This document shows, piece by piece, positions 5,413 through 10,264 of a stretch of DNA of 10,264 nucleotides; positions within the stretch are counted from its first letter, which is position 1; each line of letters begins with the position of its first letter. A program made the translations under genes and the position numbers. The DNA is from JBHPCZ01 sp042573625 (GTDB lineage Bacteria; Desulfobacterota; Desulfobacteria; Desulfobacterales; UBA11574): contig JBHPCZ010000118.1 of assembly GCA_042573625.1 (NCBI GenBank), positions 1-10,264 of the forward strand, read 5' to 3'. The notes under the pieces were generated by a model that was given only the letters and a program-made list of their open reading frames with translations, did not search any database and had not been told where the DNA came from.

Positions 5413-5493
5413 AAGGGGTGACTGAACAGCCACCCCTTGCGAAGAAGATGCAGGAAATTGGAGGTGCCAATTGGAAAGACTGACTTTCCTGCA
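5413..5493 (-). promoter_or_regulatory. Structured leader of the PilZ gene with two hairpins
   Basis: Hairpin 1 has arms TGCAGGAAA (5449-5457) and TTTCCTGCA (5485-5493), with a nested AATTGG (5456-5461) / CCAATT (5467-5472) that competes with its base. Hairpin 2 has perfect 8-bp arms AAGGGGTG (5413-5420) and CACCCCTT (5431-5438). Hairpin 1 would lie at the predicted 5' end of the transcript and hairpin 2 ends 41 nt before the start codon. I cannot match this to a known riboswitch; it lacks the paired GGGCAAACC and GCAAAGCC blocks of the c-di-GMP-I class. Confidence 0.5.
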
Positions 5494-5500
5494 GGAATTT

Positions 5501-5554
5501 ACATTAGCTGATTTTCAACAATTGTCAAGACTGGTTTTTATAGCACTAAGTGCT
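5501..5554 (-). promoter_or_regulatory. Candidate promoter and upstream palindrome for the PilZ gene
   Basis: Minus-strand consensus TTGACA (5523-5528) is followed after 16 nt by TAATGT (5501-5506), a fair -10. The 13-bp palindrome AGCACT-a-AGTGCT (5542-5554) sits just upstream of the -35, where an activator or repressor could bind. Start of transcription would be near 5493. Confidence 0.5.
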
Positions 5555-5674
5555 GAAATAAAATACCCGTTGTTGACAGAATGGATAGTAATTTCTTAGG
5601 CTTGTTGAGGGAAAATAATTCCGAACTAGGTCTCAATATATAGTGGTAGGAGTTTATAGGTAAAAGTACAGATA

Positions 5675-5716
5675 ACTTACAAATATCACAGCTTATAGCA
5701 AATTGCATATATCGTC
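5675..5716. repeat. Dispersed intergenic repeat, partial copy D
   Basis: Contains TTACAAATATCACAGC and GCATATATCGTC in the same order as copy B, but the GGGCAAACCC/terminator arm is absent. It appears to be a truncated member of the family. Confidence 0.45.
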
Positions 5717-5763
5717 ATCTGTTGGCTCGTTTCAGTCCGCCAATTTTTCCGAATCTGTCAAGA

Positions 5764-5794
5764 GTAAATATCCTGGTCCAGAGGGCCAGGCTTT
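5764..5794. repeat. CCTGGTCC palindromic repeat, copy 1
   Basis: A 31-bp sequence identical to 10124-10154, with a hairpin core CCTGGTCC-aga-GGGCCAGG followed by CTTT. A diverged third copy is at 6080-6119. Both flanks differ between copies, so only this unit is repeated. Confidence 0.7.
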
Positions 5795-5861
5795 GGGTTA
5801 CCCCTGGAAGGGGATATTTTACTGTTGAATGGATTAAATCCGAAATTCGAATATCGAAATC

Positions 5862-5974
5862 CGAGACAAATATTAAATTCGAATGCTCAAATGCTCAAAA
5901 CAATCAAGAAAGTATCATTTCATAACGGTGAATTTGTTTTGAACATTAGAATTTTGGTCATTAGAATTTGTTTC
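5862..5974. repeat. Long imperfect inverted repeat
   Basis: The arms 5862-5902 and 5934-5974 are imperfect reverse complements of about 41 nt, closest at the inner end (CTCAAAACAA against TTGTTTTGAAC) and outer end (CGAGACAAAT against ATTTGTTTCG). The roughly 30-nt spacer has no gene. The preceding stretch of short TTCGAAT-type words is typical noncoding repeat DNA. It could be a MITE or a folded intergenic repeat. Confidence 0.5.
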
Positions 5975-5980
5975 GTATTT

Positions 5981-6046
5981 ATCCCCGTCGGGATGCTTCG
6001 CGCGGATTTCGTGGTTACCCCTTCGGGGTGCTTCGCGCTAATTTTG
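5981..6046. repeat. Tandem pair of GC-hairpin units
   Basis: Two units with a period of about 36 bp, each a 5-bp hairpin (ATCCC-cgtc-GGGAT; ACCCC-ttc-GGGGT) followed by GCTTCGCGC, two variable bases and ATTT. The unit repeats without coding capacity. Confidence 0.6.
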
Positions 6047-6079
6047 TATCAATTTATTTCGGCAGAGCCGGAGAACTCT

Positions 6080-6119
6080 GACCTGGCCCAAAGGACCAGG
6101 TTTTCAAGGGCTAAATAAA
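6080..6119. repeat. CCTGG palindromic repeat, diverged copy
   Basis: ACCTGGCCC-aa-AGGACCAGG followed by TTTTCAAGGGCTAAATAAA matches the copy at 10124 in its hairpin and in the TTTTCAGGGCAAAATAAA tail, with several substitutions. With copy 1 it brackets the repeat block 5764-6119. Confidence 0.6.
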
Positions 6120-6144
6120 GATATGTACGCCCCCTATTTTCTCA

Positions 6145-6270
6145 CGGGTACAGGGATTACAGGCTCTGAACTTCGCTTTCCATGATACTTTCCGGAACTG
6201 CGTCATTTTTGCGCTCATCGGCAGCACATTTCTAATCCTGATTCTTGTGACTGAAAAAAAGGAGAAATAA
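6145..6270 (+). pseudogene. C-terminal remnant of a probable MFS transporter
   Basis: Plus-strand frame of 41 codons with no start codon: a QGLQALNFAFHDTF segment, a hydrophobic helix CVIFALIGSTFLILILV and a charged tail TEKKEK before TAA. The pattern of a short amphipathic piece, one final transmembrane helix and a lysine-rich end is that of the last helix of major-facilitator drug-exporter proteins. Upstream sequence is repeat DNA, so the rest of the gene has been lost. It is the only plus-strand coding-like sequence in the window. The MFS assignment rests on short similarity from memory. Confidence 0.45.
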
Positions 6271-6308
6271 GGGGCGGTCCCCTAAAATGGGCAACATGCC
6301 TGACCCAT
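6270..6308 (-). terminator. Tandem terminator hairpins after the DAC-like gene
   Basis: On the minus strand ATGGG/CCCAT (6287-6291, 6304-6308) is followed by TTTT. Then AGGGG/CCCCT (6270-6274, 6279-6283) is followed by a T-rich stretch with seven Ts. They start 8 nt past the stop codon of the 6316-7749 gene. Confidence 0.5.
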
Positions 6309-6315
6309 GCCGCTC

Positions 6316-7749
6316 TTATTCTACAAATTGCTCAAGTGTCGGCGGCGGTTCGATACACCCCCGGACGGTCTTCCATTCGCATTGGGCGTTCAATTCAACG
6401 CCTTCTTGAATGACCGAAATCGGGTGGTCTAAAGAGACGACCACAATGATAAGATTCGTATGGATGGCGGTGAACCTCAGTGCCGAGTTGAACCGCGCAC
6501 CCCGGGCCCGATTCTCGCCCGCAACGGCGAGCCCGTCCAGAAGGCAGGCGAACCCGTGAAGTTTCAGGTCCGCCCCGATATGAAGCGCCCCGTCTAGTTT
6601 TGCCAAAGACTCCGTGAGTTTTAGAAAACGCTCCTCTCTGAGATCCAGTGTTTGTTCAGATTTCTGCCCTGCAATTTTGATGGGCGCATCATTAAAGTCG
6701 ATAACCAGAGTGCAGCCGTACTTTTCTCTTTCGGCCGTATGCACAATTCGGGTGATAACCTTAAAGAGGTCATTCACGGTGGCCAAATCCAGATTCGATT
6801 CGAGCAACGCCTCTTCCACCTCCACCAGCTTGGCCTGGCGCGTTGTCGAATGAAAACTTCCGTTTGCAAAACTGCATACCAAATCACCTTTTATGTCCAA
6901 GAAACCGTATTCACCTCTGAAATCGGCAGTGATGCGAAACGTCTGTTCGGTGTCGGCAGAAATTCCGACGATGGTTTTACCGTCTGAGATCAGTTTGCGT
7001 TCCGAGTTCTCAACACTCTGGAGGAGCTTACGAACATGCTTGAAATTATTAAGGTTTGGCTGTTCTAAAAGAGGAAACCGGGCTAAAAATTCCATTCCCA
7101 AAACGGCTTTCGGTTCAACAAAAGTCAGTTCCCCCAGAGGCCAGGCCTTTTCTTCACGCGTCCTGGAAATACTGAGGACAGCATCCAGAATAGGATATAC
7201 CCGTATCTGAGTATCCCAGCCCAGAAGAATGTTCATTTTATCGATAATATAATCCCGAACCGCATGGGTTGCATATTCCCGAAGGACATTGCCGGAAGTT
7301 CTCGTGTACAGGGGATCCCTTGTGGCAAAATCATGCGAAAGGAGCCAGACGGCATGTTCCAGCCAGCATTCAGTGGGCCCGATGCAACACATGTCCGGAT
7401 GATGCTCCGTAAACCACATCTGGTAGAAAATCGAACGTGATCGGCCGCCGCAGGAGATCAATCCCGCAAGTTGAAGGTTCTTCAGGGGATGGATATATGC
7501 TGAGAGCATGTTTTGAAGGGTTTCTTTCGCAACATCATGACGCCATCGATCCGATTGAAGATAAAACTCTTTTAATATGGGCTCATGGCCCTGCAGCAGG
7601 TTCTGTGGATCGTAGACGCGAATCGGGTCTTCAGGCGTGATCGCATAAATGAGTGCCGCCCGACTCGACCCCGAAAAGTGGGCAAGACCGTCCCGAAGCC
7701 CGTCAAGCGTATGAAAAAGGCACAGGTTTCTGAAAGATTCTGTGATCAT
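6316..7749 (-). CDS. DisA-type diadenylate-cyclase-like protein
   Basis: A 477-aa soluble protein. The C-terminal ~110 residues match the DAC (DisA_N) fold: DGALHIGADLKLHGFACLLDG (DGA at 386-388), then GARFNSALR (417-425) and the hydrophobic strand LIIVVVSLDHPISVIQEG. DAC enzymes condense two ATP into cyclic di-AMP using a DGA motif and an RHR motif; here the second motif is RFN, as in the GAR(F/Y)NSA subgroup, so activity is possible but not assured. The ~250 N-terminal residues resemble the unassigned sensor-like regions fused to such domains (CGGRSRSIFYQMWF, CWLEHAVWLL), and a middle part (about 260-380) may be a further alpha-beta domain. The ATG at 7749 has CGGAAG about 5 nt upstream. 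Promoter upstream and terminators downstream suggest a single-gene unit. Its GC content is visibly higher than that of genes to the left. Confidence 0.8.
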   Translation of the reverse strand: MITESFRNLCLFHTLDGLRDGLAHFSGSSRAALIYAITPEDPIRVYDPQNLLQGHEPILKEFYLQSDRWRHDVAKETLQNMLSAYIHPLKNLQLAGLISCGGRSRSIFYQMWFTEHHPDMCCIGPTECWLEHAVWLLSHDFATRDPLYTRTSGNVLREYATHAVRDYIIDKMNILLGWDTQIRVYPILDAVLSISRTREEKAWPLGELTFVEPKAVLGMEFLARFPLLEQPNLNNFKHVRKLLQSVENSERKLISDGKTIVGISADTEQTFRITADFRGEYGFLDIKGDLVCSFANGSFHSTTRQAKLVEVEEALLESNLDLATVNDLFKVITRIVHTAEREKYGCTLVIDFNDAPIKIAGQKSEQTLDLREERFLKLTESLAKLDGALHIGADLKLHGFACLLDGLAVAGENRARGARFNSALRFTAIHTNLIIVVVSLDHPISVIQEGVELNAQCEWKTVRGCIEPPPTLEQFVE

Positions 7750-7772
7750 TCTGCTTCCGGCGATTGATTCGC

Positions 7773-7801
7773 TTTAAAATTGGATGAAAACCGTATTTCA
7801 A
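7773..7801 (-). promoter_or_regulatory. Candidate sigma70 promoter of the DAC-like gene
   Basis: Minus strand TTGAAA (7796-7801) and TTTAAA (7773-7778) with a 17-nt spacer, about 25 nt before the start codon. Confidence 0.45.
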
Positions 7802-7951
7802 AAAAACATTTAATCACTTTTTTTCTCGCCCGCTCCCCTTCGCCTATGCTCAGGGTCGCTTGAGCCCACAGAGTCTGATAGAGAAGTATTAAGAACCATT
7901 TGTGTGAAAAGCATAATATGATCAATTGTCAAGAAAGACCTCGTTTGATCG

Positions 7952-8007
7952 GAATCCTCCTCCCTGCCCAGTTAAACCTAGAATCGTTTAACCGGGGTCA
8001 AGGATTC
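7952..8007. other. Nested stem-loop in the intergenic region
   Basis: Outer arms GAATCCT (7952-7958) and AGGATTC (8001-8007) enclose a stronger stem CCC-a-GTTAAAC (7967-7977) with GTTTAAC-c-GGG (7986-7996) and an 8-nt loop. There is no T-run and it is not close to a stop codon. Role unknown. Confidence 0.4.
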
Positions 8008-8233
8008 TGACCAAGAAACTCAGCGCACTCTGTGAGCTCTGTGAGAGATGGATATTTTGTAGAGAGCAAAAATCGGGCCAGAGATTGGCTTGAAAGGAAT
8101 ACTCGCATTTATGGATACTTATCGGGAAATGTCTTTCCTGGAGGAATAAACGGGTGTCTACAATCTTTACAAATTGTAAAAGCAGGGTCCAGCCATGTGT
8201 GTTCGGCCAACACATGATTAACAGAATATCAAT

Positions 8234-8316
8234 TTAATGCACGAATCAAGGTTTGATCCCGTTATTTCACTGGTTGTTGTTTTTCTTTAATCACAGATCA
8301 AGGTGTGACTCCGTTT
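8234..8316. repeat. Two direct copies of an ATCAAGGTTTGAT-type repeat
   Basis: Copy 1 (about 8234-8264) and copy 2 (about 8287-8316) share TTAAT, then GATCAAGGT-TGA-CCGTT with small changes, and each is partly palindromic (ATCAA/TTGAT; TCACA/TGTGA). A third copy, GATCAAGATTTGATCCCAATC, is at 10212-10232. Copy 2 lies 20 bp past the stop of the 8337 gene and could fold in its 3' end. Confidence 0.5.
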
Positions 8317-8336
8317 ATGTAACCCCTATAGTTCCT

Positions 8337-8684
8337 CTACGGCTTTGAAGCGGGATCACCGGGATTTGTACCGGCGGCAAATTCGTTGTCATTGGTAAAG
8401 CCGTCACCGTCTGAATCCAATTCCCCCAGCGCCGGGGTATATTTGTCGCCGGCCGGGATACCTGTCTTTTGATAATCTTTTCCGAACGGATTTCTGGCGC
8501 CGCCGCCCCGGAGATTGATATGACAGGTGGCACATGAAAAATTTTTGCCGCCGTCCGGCAGCTTAGACAACCGGAAGGGGCGCGCGGAAACATCCGAACC
8601 GGTTGAAAGGGATATTAGCGTAAACATTAAAAGAATCGAAAAAAAACAAGCGGCACGATTGCCAGGTCTATTTATATTCGGCAT
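8337..8684 (-). CDS. Secreted CxxCH protein with EF-hand-like calcium loop
   Basis: A 115-aa exported protein. A basic start, hydrophobic core (about 12-27) and a VSA cleavage site near residue 34 form a signal peptide. CATCH (51-55) is a CxxCH c-type haem motif, followed by the glycine-rich NLRGGGARNPFGKDY. A single Asp-rich loop, DSDGDGFTNDNE (90-101), is the type-3 thrombospondin/EF-hand calcium pattern. Small periplasmic proteins of this CxxCH plus DSDGDGFTN architecture occur in Geobacter and relatives. No distal methionine is obvious as sixth haem ligand, so haem attachment is likely but the redox role is not shown. An ATG at 8696 is in frame, but GGAGG lies inside it, 4 nt before the ATG at 8684, which I prefer. 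It lies 72 bp after the macro-domain gene. Confidence 0.82.
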   Translation of the reverse strand: MPNINRPGNRAACFFSILLMFTLISLSTGSDVSARPFRLSKLPDGGKNFSCATCHINLRGGGARNPFGKDYQKTGIPAGDKYTPALGELDSDGDGFTNDNEFAAGTNPGDPASKP

Positions 8685-8756
8685 GATTCCTCCCATTGAT
8701 GAGCATTTAAGGGTTGTCTGACGGATTCAAGAATATGATAAATAATTTTATATCCC

Positions 8757-9308
8757 CTATACCGGCACTTGTAATACTTCTTCAAATTCGGCGGAGTCAT
8801 CTATCAACAGACACAACCATACAAGATGAACAGACGAATCAGTATGGGTTTCCCAGAATGAGGGGACTGCATTTTTAAACGCCTCGGCACAAATATTCTT
8901 GGGAATACCAAAAATACCGGTACTGATTGCCGGAAAAGCAATCGAACGCCAGCCTTTTTTGTTCGCGAGCATCAGACAATGGGTAATTGTTTTTTCCAGT
9001 TTGATCAATTCATCACCATCGCCCATGCGAGGCCCGACAGCATGTATAACGCCCTTGAACGGCAGATTTCCTGCCCGAGTTGGAACGGCCATGGTCTCCG
9101 GAACCCTGCCGATTTTCTTCATAATACGTTCACAGTCATCCTCCAGGGCGGAGCCGGCTGCTTCCGAAATGAGACGAGCTACGCCCGCACCGTGGGATAA
9201 ACCGCTGTTTGCCGGATTGACGATGACATCAACCGGTGCGCCCAAAAGATCTCTGATCCCGATTTTGAATTCTTTTCCGTGAGAAAAGGTTAATGATATC
9301 TCGTTCAT
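8757..9308 (-). CDS. Macro-domain protein (ADP-ribose-binding type)
   Basis: A 183-aa single macro domain (Appr-1''-p-processing fold). Signature elements are in order: VIVNPANSGLSHGAGVARLISEAAG spread over 28-52 with the conserved Asn residues at 31 and 34 and the glycine-rich loop at 40-42; GVIHAVGP (86-93); and FPAISTGIFGIP (125-136) for the diphosphate-binding loop. Macro domains bind ADP-ribose, and many hydrolyse ADP-ribosyl esters or O-acetyl-ADP-ribose; the glycine loop reads HGAG rather than GGGG, so binding is safer to claim than catalysis. Its ATG overlaps the stop of the upstream cysteine-cluster gene by one base (TAATG), so the two are coupled. No ADP-ribosyltransferase is visible beside it. 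Confidence 0.9.
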   Translation of the reverse strand: MNEISLTFSHGKEFKIGIRDLLGAPVDVIVNPANSGLSHGAGVARLISEAAGSALEDDCERIMKKIGRVPETMAVPTRAGNLPFKGVIHAVGPRMGDGDELIKLEKTITHCLMLANKKGWRSIAFPAISTGIFGIPKNICAEAFKNAVPSFWETHTDSSVHLVWLCLLIDDSAEFEEVLQVPV

Positions 9309-9775
9309 TATTCACCATCCATGGTTTGGCCCTGATGCCACGGCTTCAACCGCAGATCAAGGTATTCCGACCACATTTGACTCCGCATTTCATCAATGGC
9401 CTTAAACCTCTCTTTCAAAACAGTGAAAAGTTCGGATTTTCGGTTTCTCATCTTTTTTTCCAAATCAGCGCAGATGTAACGATGACATTCAAACGGTCTC
9501 GATTTTGGGTCGAGAACGCACCCAGTCGAGTCTAAAAATCCACAACCGTTCACTTTTGAGGTTTCTCTTTTCCACCTCGATTTTCGTCCAGACAGCTTGA
9601 AAAAAAGAATATCCTTTTCGCAGAACAGGTAATGGACCTTTGTACAGCAGGGGCGGGAACATTCAGGGCATATCTCCGCCACATAATGTTTCTGAAGCGC
9701 GATGACTTCAGAGAGCATGCTTTCTATTTTTCTGACCATTACGATATCATCCGGGGCGACCATGGGACGATGCAC
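9308..9775 (-). CDS. YkgJ-type cysteine-cluster (Zn/Fe-chelating) protein
   Basis: A 155-aa cytoplasmic protein. It has cysteines at 36, 39, 43, 44, 52, 78, 86, 97 and 102, arranged as CPECSRPCC, FCEKD, GCGFLDSTGC-LDP-SRPFEC and C. This is the pattern of the YkgJ/YkgJ-like zinc-or-iron-chelating family, whose members carry a metal cluster of unclear role, some near flagellar or RNA-modification genes. A basic helical tail follows (EKKMRNRKSELFTVLKERFKAI). The start is a GTG at 9775, 3 codons after a stop in frame; an ATG at 9763 is possible but has no ribosome site. The stop overlaps the macro gene start. Confidence 0.8.
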   Translation of the reverse strand: MHRPMVAPDDIVMVRKIESMLSEVIALQKHYVAEICPECSRPCCTKVHYLFCEKDILFFKLSGRKSRWKRETSKVNGCGFLDSTGCVLDPKSRPFECHRYICADLEKKMRNRKSELFTVLKERFKAIDEMRSQMWSEYLDLRLKPWHQGQTMDGE

Positions 9776-10264
9776 TGCCCCAAATCAAATCCCTGTTTTT
9801 CATCCATTTGCATTCACAACCTCCGGCTTTTTTTTAAACAGACCAGCGCTTGCGGTTTTTGTCCGTTTGCAGGCGGGAAACTTAAAATCTGCAGTTGTCG
9901 AAGATGCCGGAGATACAAGGCATCAGGTGTGAAGCTGTATTGTAATACTGCAAACACCTTATAACGCGGACGCCGAAGGAGTCAAGTCGAAGACTATCCG
10001 GTATCCTCGGCAATCCCAAAGGATCAATTGTTGTCGAAATAAAATGATAGTATTGCCCATATTATTTATCCGTGCATAATTGAATTTGCTCTGATTAAAA
10101 CAAAGTTTCAACTATATGAAATTGTAAATATCCTGGTCCAGAGGGCCAGGCTTTTCAGGGCAAAATAAATACTACGTTTTCCCCTGATCCCTGACACCAG
10201 CTTCAAATCAAAGATCAAGATTTGATCCCAATCACTTTCCGAAGCGGTGTAAGATGAGAACCTA
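9776..10264. other. Intergenic region upstream of the YkgJ-type gene
   Basis: No confident gene. On the minus strand a GTG-initiated frame of 47 codons (9814-9957) ends TGA directly before a 24-codon ATG frame (9739-9813) that overlaps the YkgJ-type start. Neither has a recognisable protein pattern or strong ribosome site. The rest holds the palindromic repeat at 10124-10154 and a GATCAAG repeat at 10212-10232. Confidence 0.6.
10124..10154. repeat. CCTGGTCC palindromic repeat, copy 2
   Basis: Identical to 5764-5794 over 31 bp, with hairpin core CCTGGTCC-aga-GGGCCAGG. Its downstream tail CTTTTCAGGGCAAAATAAA instead matches the diverged copy at 6101-6119. Confidence 0.7.

Larger units (their letters stand above)
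7802..8336. other. Intergenic region without a supported gene
   Basis: Two opposed open frames of 61 and 75 codons (8032-8217 plus, 7988-8215 minus) overlap each other. They have no ribosome site or recognisable protein pattern, so neither is called. The region holds the stem structure at 7952-8007, a near-palindrome CTTTACAA-a-TTGTAAA (8165-8180), a TGTGTT/AACACA hairpin around 8194-8210 and the direct repeats at 8234-8316. Confidence 0.6.

Noticed and set aside
5449..5493. Sigma54 promoter suggested by TTGGCAC on the minus strand before the PilZ gene
   Set aside because: The GC element expected at the fixed -12 spacing is missing; TTGACA with a -10 fits better.
7988..8217. Two opposed frames of 75 and 61 codons
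   Set aside because: They overlap each other, lack ribosome sites and show no recognisable domain.
9739..9957. Two short minus-strand frames upstream of the YkgJ-type gene
   Set aside because: No family, weak or absent ribosome sites, and one overlaps the start of a well-supported gene.
1..10264. Toxin-antitoxin, CRISPR or phage-defence system
   Set aside because: The RHH proteins have no adjacent toxin-like gene, there are no spaced repeats of CRISPR type, and no nuclease, helicase or effector domain accompanies the DAC-like or macro genes.

Overview
The window most resembles a chromosome segment of a Desulfobacterota (sulphate-reducer-type 'deltaproteobacterial') organism. This rests on a PAS protein ending in the CSFCKK-IRDDKGYW module common in that phylum, a PilZ protein, a TPR-like protein, a secreted CxxCH protein with a calcium loop, and long repeat-rich intergenic spaces. 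The assignment is by protein style, not by a marker gene. No tRNA, rRNA, CRISPR array or intact transposase was found. Every confident gene lies on the minus strand, so transcription runs from high to low coordinates.

Left part (1-5700, AT-rich). In transcription order it holds: a PilZ (c-di-GMP receptor type) gene with a promoter and structured leader; a small four-cysteine zinc-ribbon gene (4822-4959) overlapping an unrecognised helical gene by GTGA; a TPR-like protein with a C-terminal beta domain; a second zinc-ribbon gene (3162-3329); a 51-aa ribbon-helix-helix (RHH) protein; a coupled pair of a three-helix membrane protein and a membrane-PAS-cysteine sensor; a single-pass membrane protein; and a second RHH protein at the window edge. 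The two zinc ribbons are paralogues, as are the two RHH proteins. Four copies of a dispersed intergenic repeat and one 102-bp MITE-like inverted repeat lie among these genes. Three of the repeat copies provide or flank terminator-like stems.

Middle (5700-6310). A gene-poor block of nested repeats: three kinds of palindromic or inverted elements and a tandem GC-rich unit. It ends in what looks like the last 41 codons of a major-facilitator transporter on the plus strand, and base composition changes at this point.

Right part (6316-9775, GC-richer). A 477-aa protein with a C-terminal DisA-type diadenylate-cyclase-like domain (DGA and GARFNSA motifs) has its own promoter and terminators. After a 587-bp gap come a YkgJ-type cysteine-cluster protein, a macro-domain protein (1-nt overlap) and a secreted CxxCH/EF-hand protein 72 bp further on. 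The final 489 bp hold only repeats and weak open frames.

Three nucleotide-ligand folds occur here (PilZ, DAC-like, macro), but nothing in the sequence links them into one pathway. The least expected items are the duplicated zinc-ribbon genes. Neither has an ordinary translation start, and each has a mini-ORF just upstream.
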